Shown here one piece after another: positions 42,065 through 49,741 of a stretch of DNA of 64,000 bases. The notes below the pieces were generated by a model. The model had not been told where the DNA came from and did not search any database. It saw nothing but the letters and a program-made list of their open reading frames with translations. This DNA comes from Phycisphaerae bacterium (GTDB lineage Bacteria > Planctomycetota > Phycisphaerae > UBA1845 > Fen-1342). The stretch is from NCBI GenBank assembly GCA_022072445.1, contig JAJVHV010000001.1, positions 248,001 through 312,000 on the forward strand, given 5' to 3'. The position numbers and the translations under genes were made by a program. Every line of letters starts with the position of its first letter. Positions within the stretch are counted from its first letter, which is position 1.

Positions 42065-42211
42065 CAGCCGAGGGCGGCTGCTCTCCACACCTGCACACAG
42101 CCGAGGGCGGCTGCCCGCCACGCCGCACACTGCCACACCTGCACACAGCCGAGGGCGCCTGCTCTCCACACCTGCACACAGCCGAGGGCGGCTGTGCCAC
42201 ACACGCAGAGT
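42065..42211. repeat. Family A palindrome cluster, four copies
   Basis: CAGCCGAGGGCGGCTG or a near copy begins at 42065, 42098, 42146 and 42179. Copies are joined by TCTCCACACCTGCACA-type linkers, giving a 33-bp period with one 48-bp step. Each core is a 6-bp stem with an AGGG loop; the last extends to CACAGCCG/CGGCTGTG. The cluster lies between the convergent glycosyltransferase genes. Confidence 0.85.
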
Positions 42212-42243
42212 GGCGATCGTGGGGCCACCGAACCAGCCGGCCC

Positions 42244-44325
42244 TCACTCGCGCGCCGGCTGGCCGGCCCGATACAGCGCCAGACGCGCCGCGATCTGCTC
42301 GGCGAGCGCCGCGTTTCCCGGCGCAGCGTCGCGCGCCGCGGCGTCTCGCGCCTGCGCAGCCGCGCGCGCCGCACTGCTGAAGTCCCCCAACTCGGCATGA
42401 GCCGCCGCCAGCGCGTCGAGCGCCGCCGGCGAATCGCCGGTCCGTTCACAGGCTCGCCGCGCCAGCGCCAATGCATCGGAACCGCGCCGGACGCCGGCGT
42501 CGTTCGCCGTCGACAGCAGCAATGACAAGCGGATCAGCACGTCGGCATTGTCCGGCTGCTCGGAGAGACAACGCCGCAGATTCTGCTCGGCGGACGCGTA
42601 TTGGCCGGCGGCTTTCTGGAAGAGCGCCCAGACGAAGCGCCGCTGCGTCGCGGCGGGCTCGAGCTGCACGGCGCGCTCCATTGCCGCGAGTGCTTCGGGC
42701 AGACGATTCTGCATGGAATATGCCACGCCGAGCTGGTATTGCGCTTCGGCCAGGTGTGGACCTTTTCGCGCGACGTCTTCGAGCAGGCGCGTCGCTTCGT
42801 CGGCCTGCCCGGAGCGCAGCAGGAGCATCGCCAGGTTGCACTGCGCTTCGTAGTAGTCCGGCTTGATGCGTAGCGCTTCGCGGTAATGACGCAGGGCGTC
42901 GCCGGCGCGTCCGACCTTTTCCAGCGCGATGCCCAGGTCGTAGTGTGCCGTGTCGTACTCCGGCCGCAGCCGCAGCGCCGCTTCGTAGCAGGCGATCGCC
43001 TCGTTCAGCCGGCCTTTCTCCTGCACGGCGTGGCCGAGGTTCAGCTGCGCCACCCAGGCCTGCGGATTTTTCAGGACAGCGTCCTGCCACAGAGCGTCGG
43101 CGTCGCGATAGACGTGCGCCCGGCTCCAGGTCATGCCGCCCAGCGTCGCCGGCAGGAGAGCGGCGATCGCGATGCCCAGCGGCGCGCGGCGCTGCCGCTG
43201 GCGGGCTGCATGCTCCCACCACGCGCCGGCCACGGCGACGATCGGGACGATGACGCCCAGGCTCGCCAGATAGACGTAGTGGTCGGCGACGAACGAATAG
43301 CGAAACGGGTAGACGTCGATGAAGCCCAGCGCCGGCAGCAGCGTGCCCATGAAGTAGAGAGCCGCGACGAGCGCGCCGCGGCCGATGCGGCGGCGGAGGC
43401 ACCACAGCCCTGCCGTCACGCCGAGTGCGGCGAGCGGGAAGGCGTAGTCGGCTGGGTTTGCCGCGTCGATGCTCCATCGTGGATAGACCGTCATGAGCGG
43501 GTGCGGCCAGACGAGCTTGGTGAAATAGAAGCAGACGACGCGGCCGGCGATAGGCGCCCGTTCGAGCGGCGTGAACGCCCATTCGGCGCCGCGCGCCCCG
43601 ACCACGTCCTTCTCCATCCGGATCGTCACCAGCGCCAGACCCAACCCAACCAGCAAGAGCGGCACCAGCGGCAGAGCGTCGCGCAGCGACAGCCGCCCGC
43701 GCTTCCAGTAGATCAGCAGCGCCACAACCGCGGGCAGCGTGCAAGTGACGGTCTTGCTCAACAACGCGGCGACGAAGGCCAGCGCGGCCAGAGTGTAGAA
43801 CGCCCAGCGACGGACGCGCAGGACTCCGTCGCGGTCGAGCGGGTCAAACCGCAGGTAGGCCAGCGCCGCCAGCAGATAGAACAGCGCGGATTGCGTGTTC
43901 TTGCGCTGGCTGATCCACGCGACGGATTGCACGTGCACCGGATGCAACGCGAAAACGCACGCCGCGACGAATGCCCAGCGCACACCGAGCCGCCGAAGCA
44001 CCGCCCAGAGCAGCAGCGACGTCAGGCCGTGCAGGGCGGCGTTGACGGCGTGAAAACTGGTCGTCTGGGCGACGCCGAACAGCCGCGCTTCGAGCCAGAG
44101 CGTCGTATGCATCAGCGGGTAGTACTGCGGCGAGACGCCCGGCTCGAACCAGTAACGCGACAGGCCGTCGAGCGTGCGCAGCGCCGGCTTCAGCGGGACA
44201 TGAAAGTCGTCGTCCCAGATGTAGCCGCCACTCATCGCTGGCAGATACGCGACGAAGACCGCCGCCAATAGAATCGCGCCGCCCAGGATGTCGGCGGCGC
44301 GTCGTCTGTCGGGCGTCAAGTGCAA
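42244..44325 (-). CDS. GT-C-like membrane protein with C-terminal TPRs
   Basis: The 693-residue product has ~11 TM helices in the first ~400 residues, with an acidic first-loop motif YIWDDDFHVP and YYPLMHTTLWLE. This resembles TMTC/PMT-type O-mannosyltransferases of the GT-C fold. About seven TPRs follow (AIACYEAALRLRPEYDTAHYDLGIALEKVGRAGDALRHY). The architecture equals that of eukaryotic TMTC proteins and many planctomycete paralogues. It probably glycosylates secreted proteins; the secreted dockerin proteins are conceivable acceptors, but that is conjecture. It lies 21 bp downstream of the pseudopilin gene in the same direction. Confidence 0.82.
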   Translation of the reverse strand: MHLTPDRRRAADILGGAILLAAVFVAYLPAMSGGYIWDDDFHVPLKPALRTLDGLSRYWFEPGVSPQYYPLMHTTLWLEARLFGVAQTTSFHAVNAALHGLTSLLLWAVLRRLGVRWAFVAACVFALHPVHVQSVAWISQRKNTQSALFYLLAALAYLRFDPLDRDGVLRVRRWAFYTLAALAFVAALLSKTVTCTLPAVVALLIYWKRGRLSLRDALPLVPLLLVGLGLALVTIRMEKDVVGARGAEWAFTPLERAPIAGRVVCFYFTKLVWPHPLMTVYPRWSIDAANPADYAFPLAALGVTAGLWCLRRRIGRGALVAALYFMGTLLPALGFIDVYPFRYSFVADHYVYLASLGVIVPIVAVAGAWWEHAARQRQRRAPLGIAIAALLPATLGGMTWSRAHVYRDADALWQDAVLKNPQAWVAQLNLGHAVQEKGRLNEAIACYEAALRLRPEYDTAHYDLGIALEKVGRAGDALRHYREALRIKPDYYEAQCNLAMLLLRSGQADEATRLLEDVARKGPHLAEAQYQLGVAYSMQNRLPEALAAMERAVQLEPAATQRRFVWALFQKAAGQYASAEQNLRRCLSEQPDNADVLIRLSLLLSTANDAGVRRGSDALALARRACERTGDSPAALDALAAAHAELGDFSSAARAAAQARDAAARDAAPGNAALAEQIAARLALYRAGQPARE

Positions 44326-44346
44326 TCTGCGCGTCCCGCTGCAGAA

Positions 44347-45261
44347 TCAGGGCAGGAATTGCGGCGTCCAGGGTTCGTCGCGACGGCTGCCGCACCAGAG
44401 GCTGTTGTCGCCGTCCATCGTGAACTTGCTCTCCGAATCGAGCTTGTAGCCGAGTTGCTCGACGGTGTGGCCCGAGGCGTGACCATCGACGAACAGCACG
44501 TTGCCGCGTCCGCGATGCCGCGGATCCACGGCCGTCCGCTCGTCAGGATAGCCGGCCGCCTCGCCGTTGGAAGAGGCGATGTGCGGCGGATCGAGATTGA
44601 AGCCTTCGTTGCCGAAGCGAGCCGGGTTGGACGAGTCGTTGTTGATGTAATCCTGGCGATCCGACGGCTTGTGCGACGCCGCGGTTCCCATGCTGTCGCC
44701 CACGGCGACCGTGTCGCCCGGGTGGCGGATTTTGGTGATGTTGACCGGCCAGTTCTTGAATGCGCTGCTGGAATCGAGCCGCGAGTTGCCCAGGAACTGG
44801 TAGTTGTAGCCGTAACTGCCGTTGCGCTCGTCGGTCCAGGTCGGCACGGCGGTACAGACGTAGACGCCGTACGAGTAGTTCTGCTTATTGCCCGGCTCGC
44901 CGAAGCGGTCGGTCTTGTTCTTGCAGTCCATCGGGTCTTCGAAGGGCGCGACGCCGATGGCAAGGCTGGCCATCGCCAGAAAGGTGGGCCGATATTTCAG
45001 GCCGCCAACAATCGTCGCCTGCCAGTTGCAGTTATCCACCTCGGGCAGTCGCCCGGGCACAAGCACGTCGCCGTGCGCCATCGTGTACATGACCAGGCCC
45101 TGGCCGACGTTTCGCAGATTGGAGAGGCAAGTCGACGCCCTGGCTTGCTGCCGGGCGCCATTGAGCGCGGGCATCAGCAGGCCGACCAGCAGGGCGATAA
45201 TCGCCACGACCACCAGCAGTTCGATGAGCGTAAACGCTTCGCGGTGTTGGCGCGGTCTCAT
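44347..45261 (-). CDS. Pseudopilin-like protein with H-X9-DG motif (DUF1559 type)
   Basis: The 304-residue protein is taken from ATG 45261 with AAAGAG upstream; a GTG five codons earlier is possible. Prepilin leader [25 protein letters not shown] and [23 protein letters not shown] match the paralogue at 27083. [12 protein letters not shown] near the C-terminus is the H-X9-DG motif. After peptidase cleavage the hydrophobic helix should insert into a pilus or pseudopilus-like fibre. The GT-C/TPR gene follows by 21 bp. Confidence 0.9.
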   Translation of the reverse strand: MRPRQHREAFTLIELLVVVAIIALLVGLLMPALNGARQQARASTCLSNLRNVGQGLVMYTMAHGDVLVPGRLPEVDNCNWQATIVGGLKYRPTFLAMASLAIGVAPFEDPMDCKNKTDRFGEPGNKQNYSYGVYVCTAVPTWTDERNGSYGYNYQFLGNSRLDSSSAFKNWPVNITKIRHPGDTVAVGDSMGTAASHKPSDRQDYINNDSSNPARFGNEGFNLDPPHIASSNGEAAGYPDERTAVDPRHRGRGNVLFVDGHASGHTVEQLGYKLDSESKFTMDGDNSLWCGSRRDEPWTPQFLP

Positions 45262-45303
45262 ACAGTTCTCTTTCACTGGGCGGCGGCGCGCCCGGCCCGA
45301 GTA

Positions 45304-45313
45304 CAGTATACTG
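45304..45313. promoter_or_regulatory. Palindrome with TATACT in the divergent promoter region
   Basis: CAGTATACTG is a perfect 10-bp dyad ~40 bp upstream of the pseudopilin start. Read on the - strand it offers TATACT as a -10. It lies between the pseudopilin gene and the divergent sigma factor gene. Confidence 0.3.
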
Positions 45314-45457
45314 CGGTTCTGCGTGAAAAAACCGTCAATATCGGTCGAGGCCGCACGTCAGGGTCACGGATCGGCCAGCGCGCGCGACGCCGCGAGGCTG
45401 GGAATCGACTCAATCCTACGTTAGCATAAGTACTTGTTCGGGAGAAGGTAGCAGCGC

Positions 45458-46090
45458 ATGTCGGATGTGACACCCGATGCCGAATTGATCGGACGTGCCG
45501 TCGCCGGCGACACGGTCGCGGTCCAGCAACTGCTGCTGCGGCACCATGCGCGGCTGGCTGGAATGATGGCGGCGCAAATTCCGGTCGACCTGCGGGCGGC
45601 GATCGGCGCCGAAGACGTGTGTCAGGAAGCCTACATTGTGGTCGTCCGAGAACTGCCGTCATTCACGCCGCGCGGTCCCGAGTCGTTCTTTGCGTGGCTG
45701 GCGACGATCGCGGAACGCAAGCTGGTCGACACGATTCGCATGCTGCGCGCGGAAAAACGCGGCGGCGGGCGCGTCATGCTCACCGCGGCGGATCGGACGA
45801 GCGAGTCCATGGTCTCGCTGCTTCAGCAGCTCGCGGTTCACTCGCGGACGCCGAGTCGCTCGGTCGCGGCCGACGAGCTGATCGACGCGATGAGCCGCGC
45901 CATGGCAGAGCTGAAGCCGGCGTATCGCGAAGTGCTGCAACTGCGGTTCATCGACGGCCTCACCGCCGAGCAGACCGGCCGACGGATGGGGCGCAGTGAG
46001 GGCGCCGTGATGATGCTAACTTCCCGTGCGCTGCAACACCTCGCGGCGCTCGTCGGCGACCCCGCGTCGCTGCCGGGCGTTCGCGCTTGA
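45458..46090 (+). CDS. ECF-type RNA polymerase sigma factor
   Basis: The 210-residue protein shows sigma region 2 (AVQQLLLRHHARLAGMM...AEDVCQEAYIVVVRELPSF..GPESFFAWLATIAERKLVDTIR) and region 4 (MAELKPAYREVLQLRFIDGLTAEQTGRRMGRSEGAVMMLTSRAL). No anti-sigma gene is adjacent. The QLRFIDGLTAEQTGRRMGRSE type is common among planctomycete ECF factors, which often work with Ser/Thr kinases. It may transcribe with the phosphatase gene 93 bp downstream. Confidence 0.93.
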   Translation: MSDVTPDAELIGRAVAGDTVAVQQLLLRHHARLAGMMAAQIPVDLRAAIGAEDVCQEAYIVVVRELPSFTPRGPESFFAWLATIAERKLVDTIRMLRAEKRGGGRVMLTAADRTSESMVSLLQQLAVHSRTPSRSVAADELIDAMSRAMAELKPAYREVLQLRFIDGLTAEQTGRRMGRSEGAVMMLTSRALQHLAALVGDPASLPGVRA

Positions 46091-46183
46091 GTTCGCCGGC
46101 AACGCCTTGCTCTTCGCGCAGGGCGACCGGTTAGCGCGGGGTTGCCACGCCCCGTTTGAAGTGCGCTCGGAGGATGTGCTGCC

Positions 46184-46957
46184 ATGGCGAACGATCCCGA
46201 TCTGCGTGCGATTCTGGATTTCGCGGTCGAAGCCGCGCACCTCGCCGGGGCTCTCACGCTGGGTTACTTCAACACGGGCACACCCGCCGAACTCAAGCAG
46301 GACCGTTCGCCCGTCACCGCCGCCGACCGCCGGGCCGAGGAACTGCTGCGGCGGCGGATCGAGAGGGCGTTCCCGCGACACGGGATTCTCGGCGAGGAAT
46401 TTGGCGAAAAGACCGGCAGCGAGCCGTCGCGCTGGATTCTCGATCCGATCGACGGGACGTTTTCGTTCATCGCCGGCGTGCCGCTCTACAGCGTGCTGAT
46501 CGGCTACGAGCAGGCCGGCGAGATGCTGGTCGGCGTGATTCACATGCCCGCGCTGCGCGAGACGGTCTACGCGGCCCGCGGGCTGGGCTGCTGGTGGGAC
46601 GGCCGCCGGGCGCGCGTCTCCGATGTCGGCGAGTTGGCTCAAGCGCGGCTGCTGACCACGGGAACCCGGCCGATGTACACGCTCGGCCGCGGCGCGGCGT
46701 TCGAGCGCTTGCGCGACGCGTGCCTGGCCGACCGCGGCTGGTGCGATGGATATGCCTACGCACTGGTCGCAACCGGACGTGCGGAGATTGCGCTCGATCC
46801 GATCATGAACCTCTGGGACGTCGCACCCCTGCTGCCGGTGCTGATCGAGGCCGGCGGCACGTTGAGCGACTGGTCCGGGAACTCGTCGCAGCACGTCACC
46901 GAGGCCGTCGCGACGAACGGCCGCCTCTTCGACGCCGTGCTGCACGCCCTGCGCTGA
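46184..46957 (+). CDS. hisN: Inositol-monophosphatase family protein, probably histidinol-phosphatase
   Basis: The 257-residue protein has the Mg-dependent phosphatase motifs: Glu in ILGEEFGE, WILDPIDGTFSFIAGVPLYSVLIG, and C-terminal MNLWDVAPLLPVLIEAGG. The PIDGT-FSFIAG-PLYSVLI form is that of HisN histidinol-phosphate phosphatases rather than plain IMPases, where NFV usually follows DGT. GGAGG precedes the ATG. It would catalyse the penultimate step of histidine synthesis; no other his gene is in the window, so the symbol is tentative. Confidence 0.85.
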   Translation: MANDPDLRAILDFAVEAAHLAGALTLGYFNTGTPAELKQDRSPVTAADRRAEELLRRRIERAFPRHGILGEEFGEKTGSEPSRWILDPIDGTFSFIAGVPLYSVLIGYEQAGEMLVGVIHMPALRETVYAARGLGCWWDGRRARVSDVGELAQARLLTTGTRPMYTLGRGAAFERLRDACLADRGWCDGYAYALVATGRAEIALDPIMNLWDVAPLLPVLIEAGGTLSDWSGNSSQHVTEAVATNGRLFDAVLHALR

Positions 46958-46987
46958 GAGCCATGCCGCCAGCCGCCCCCGGCTTCT

Positions 46988-47280
46988 ATGAGCGTCCGTT
47001 GCCTGTCAAGGTTCTCCGGCCGGATGGTGAAGTCGCCCATTCTTCTATCCGAGCCTGGCCGCGTTGGCGGTTGGCCCAAGTGGGTGTTTCGAGGCGTGTG
47101 AATGACAGCCCCATCTGCAGACGAGCGTGGCAGCCCAGCCGGGGGTCGAGCCAGTCATTCGCACACAAGCGATTCACGATCGTGCCGGATACTCCTTGTC
47201 ATTCGGCGTGCTTCTTCGTGCGAGGGGAAGAAGCCGGGGTCCAGGGGCAGAGCCCCGGGTCTGCTTTTTCGCGTAGCGCC
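46988..47280 (-). ncRNA. Candidate guide (seek/bridge-type) RNA region of the IS
   Basis: This 293-bp non-coding stretch lies between the transposase stop and the left inverted repeat, where IS1111 elements encode their target-specifying RNA. Secondary structure is visible: GTGTGAATGAC (47096-47106) can pair with GTCATTCGCACAC (47154-47166), and GGGGC-AGA-GCCCC lies at 47244-47256. The loop of the first stem contains CCCCATCTG, which recurs just outside the right inverted repeat. Open frames over it are not convincing. Strand and ends are inferred from the family. Confidence 0.4.
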
Positions 47281-48315
47281 TCACGCGGCGCGCGAAACGT
47301 CCTTCAAGGCGTGGAACAGGCCGCGAATCCAGCGGTTGGCGACCGCCGCCACGGCCACGCAGCGTTTCTTGCCGCGTGCTTCGAGCGCCTGGGCGAACTG
47401 CATCCAACGCGGGTCGAGGCGCCGCAGACGATGGGCCGTCTCCATCAGCGTCGCCCGCAGGTAGCGGCTGCCCGCCTGAATCAGACCGGCGTCCGCCTGA
47501 CGCGTGCCGCTGGAAGCGTTCCGCGGCGACAGCCCGCAGAAGTGCGCCAGTTGCTTGCCGGTGCGAAAACGCCGTGCGTCGCCGATTTCGGCACGCAGCA
47601 CGCAGGCCGTGACCAACCCCAGACCCCGTTGCGCGCTCAGCCAATTCACCATCGGATCGCGGCGCGTCGCCGCGGCCAGCCGGCGTTCGACGGCCGCAAC
47701 CCACTTTTCGACCTGCACCAATTCGGCCTGCACACTGTTGACCACCCAGCGCGTCTGCGCCGGCAGCGGCACCTGCTTCAGCCAGCGGCGCCAGGTCTTC
47801 GTCCAGCGCGTGACCGCGGGCTCCACGATGCGCAGATCGCGCAGCCAGGCGCTGACCTGCAGCTTCAGGGCACGCCGCCGCTCCACCAGATCTTGACGTC
47901 GACGAACCAGACGGCGCAGCTCGCGGATGGCCTCCGGCGCCAGCCAGACCCGCGGCAAATAGCCGACGCGCACCAGGTCCGCCAGCATGCGGGCATCGCT
48001 GAAATCCGTCTTGTCAGGCGACTGCTTCATCCGCTGCACGTAACCGGGATGCGCCAGGTCGAGCGACCACCCGGCCTGCTGCACCAGCTCGTCGGTCAAA
48101 TTCGCCGCCCCGGTGCAGGCCTCGATGCCGCCCCGGATGAAGCGCCCCCAACGACGCACCAACGCGTCCAGCGCCCGCCACGAATTCGCGCAGCGCGCAT
48201 TGGCCAGCACACGCCCGGCCGAATCCAGAACACACACCTGCACAAACGCGGTCGAATAATCCAAGCCAACATGCACAACTTCCCGCGACGCCGCTTCCAT
48301 CTTAGAATCTCTCAT
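47281..48315 (-). CDS. IS110-family transposase (DEDD recombinase)
   Basis: The 344-residue product starts at ATG 48315, eight bases after AAAGGAG. The N-terminal RuvC-like DEDD part shows Asp in HVGLDYSTAFVQVCVLD, Glu in GIEACTGA, and KTDFSDARMLADL with the remaining acidic pair. The C-terminal transposase_20 domain has GLGLVTACVLRAEIGDARRF..KQLAHFCGLSPRNASSG and the Ser presumed to form the covalent DNA link. Length is normal and no frameshift is seen, so the element may be active. Confidence 0.95.
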   Translation of the reverse strand: MRDSKMEAASREVVHVGLDYSTAFVQVCVLDSAGRVLANARCANSWRALDALVRRWGRFIRGGIEACTGAANLTDELVQQAGWSLDLAHPGYVQRMKQSPDKTDFSDARMLADLVRVGYLPRVWLAPEAIRELRRLVRRRQDLVERRRALKLQVSAWLRDLRIVEPAVTRWTKTWRRWLKQVPLPAQTRWVVNSVQAELVQVEKWVAAVERRLAAATRRDPMVNWLSAQRGLGLVTACVLRAEIGDARRFRTGKQLAHFCGLSPRNASSGTRQADAGLIQAGSRYLRATLMETAHRLRRLDPRWMQFAQALEARGKKRCVAVAAVANRWIRGLFHALKDVSRAA

Positions 48316-48347
48316 GTCCGTTGCTCCTTTGGGCAAAAAGGGTTGGT

Positions 48348-48374
48348 TCGGGCCGGTACGTTATACCGGCCCGA
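48348..48374. other. Hairpin abutting the right inverted repeat of the IS
   Basis: TCGGGCCGGTA-CGTTA-TACCGGCCCGA is a perfect 11-bp stem directly next to the inverted repeat at 48375. It is nested inside GTCCGTTGC (48316-48324) and GCAACGGAC (48375-48383), which can form an outer stem that would include the transposase ribosome-binding site. Confidence 0.65.
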
Positions 48375-48577
48375 GCAACGGACGCTCATCCCCATCTGTG
48401 TGCAGCGTGGCGAGCAAATAGGGGAGCAGCTTCCGGACTCGCACGAGAGCCGGCAGAGAGGTGACGTGCGAGGCTACCACGACGCAACCCGGCGAATAGG
48501 TCGTGCTCCGCGCGCTGCTTCTGAATCGCGCCCCCCCCGATAGAATGGTGCGCACTGTCAGCCTGAGTCACACCGCC

Positions 48578-49681
48578 ATGCCGTTGGCACTGCCAGCCGA
48601 ATGGAGCTGTCCGATCGACGTTGCGTGTCCGCGCTGCCGCTACAACCTGCGCATGCTGCGCGAACCGCGCTGCCCGGAGTGCGGGTACGCTGCCACCTGG
48701 CCGGCACTCCTCGACACCACATGTCCGCGCTGCGGCGAGTCGCTGGCCGCGTGCGACGGCGACGCCTGCCCTTACTGCCGGCTGGAGCTGAACTGGCCCG
48801 AATTGCTGTCTAACGGAGATGGGCGCGGGCGCTTGAGCGTTGAGTTCAGCGATCGCCCGATTGGAGCGGCGCTGCGGGCCTGGTGGCTGGCGCTGCGGCC
48901 GGCGCGCTTCTGGCGCGAGATACGGCTGGAGAGCACGCCGAATGTTCGCCGGCTGACTCGACTCCGGTGGGGTGCCGTGCTCGTCTGCATTGCCGGAGCG
49001 TTGCTGCTGATCCTCGCGCGCCTGGATGTCGAGGCGGGGTCGTGGGGCGGTTGGGGGATGCTCCTGACCGGGCAGGTCGAGACCAGCAGTCATCTTGTGT
49101 TTTATCAGGGATGGCGCAGGACGTTCATCCCCTGGACGATTCGCCAGGCCGCGAACATCGCGTTCCTTGCGTTGCTCGTCTTCGCGCCGGGACTGGTTTG
49201 CGCCGCCGCGTTGCCCTGTTTTGCCAGGACGCTTGCGAAGTGTCGCGTCCGGCGCGATCAACTTCTGCGGGTCGGCTGCTTCGGCGCCGCGGGCTGGGCT
49301 TGGATCGGCACCCTCGCCGGCGCGATCGGGCTGGTGGCACTTCTGCACAACTACTCTACGTCTCGCGGGCGCGGCTGGCGGCCGTTGGTCGTCGACTGCG
49401 AGATCATTCAGGAGTGGGCCTTTTCTCAGGGGCGTTTTCCAATGCTGATCTCGCAGCCGGACACGCTCGCTGGCGCCCTGAGGACCATGCTCGTCTTGAC
49501 GATTTTCTTCATCTCGCTGCTGTGGTGGTGGCGTTTCTTGTACGTCGGCCTGCGGCGGTTCTTGCGGCTGCCGCGGCGCGATGCGTGGCTGCTGCTGCTC
49601 AGCACGCAGGCGATCGCGCTGCTGGCGATCGCGATCGCGGGGTTGTGGCTGATGAGCCTGCGGGTCATCCTGACGACGTGA
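48578..49681 (+). CDS. Membrane protein with N-terminal zinc ribbons
   Basis: The protein has 367 residues from ATG 48578 (MPLALPAEWSCPIDVACPRCRYNLR); ATG 48545 is an alternative, and neither has a clear ribosome site. The first ~70 residues carry CPRCRYNL, CPECGYA, CPRCGE and CPYCR: at least two zinc ribbons of the type very common in planctomycetes. Four to five TM helices follow from ~residue 130 onward. Function unknown; related in plan to the gene at 51659, where the ribbon is C-terminal. It is the first gene beyond the IS. Confidence 0.75.
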   Translation: MPLALPAEWSCPIDVACPRCRYNLRMLREPRCPECGYAATWPALLDTTCPRCGESLAACDGDACPYCRLELNWPELLSNGDGRGRLSVEFSDRPIGAALRAWWLALRPARFWREIRLESTPNVRRLTRLRWGAVLVCIAGALLLILARLDVEAGSWGGWGMLLTGQVETSSHLVFYQGWRRTFIPWTIRQAANIAFLALLVFAPGLVCAAALPCFARTLAKCRVRRDQLLRVGCFGAAGWAWIGTLAGAIGLVALLHNYSTSRGRGWRPLVVDCEIIQEWAFSQGRFPMLISQPDTLAGALRTMLVLTIFFISLLWWWRFLYVGLRRFLRLPRRDAWLLLLSTQAIALLAIAIAGLWLMSLRVILTT

Positions 49682-49741
49682 GGACCGTGGCAACCGCGTC
49701 GGGCGCAGCGACCGCCGGCGCGGCGTCGCCGTCGACCCAAG

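Larger units (their letters stand above)
46988..48389 (-). mobile_element. IS110-family insertion sequence, IS1111 type
   Basis: Perfect 15-bp inverted repeats, ATGAGCGTCCGTTGC at 46988-47002 and its complement at 48375-48389, enclose one transposase and span 1402 bp, within the usual size of the family. Short subterminal inverted repeats mark the IS1111 subgroup; the exact ends probably lie a few bases outside. The long non-coding flank (~290 bp) is on the 3' side of the transposase, as in IS1111 elements. No target duplication is expected or seen. Confidence 0.85.

Noticed and set aside
42065-42211. Possible CRISPR array because of regular 33-bp spacing
   Set aside because: Whole 33-bp units repeat, so there are no unique spacers. 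Each unit contains a dispersed palindrome seen elsewhere, and no cas gene is present.
46156-48543. Long + strand ORF of 795 codons across the phosphatase and the IS
   Set aside because: It runs antisense through the transposase and out of frame through the phosphatase gene; no domain content.
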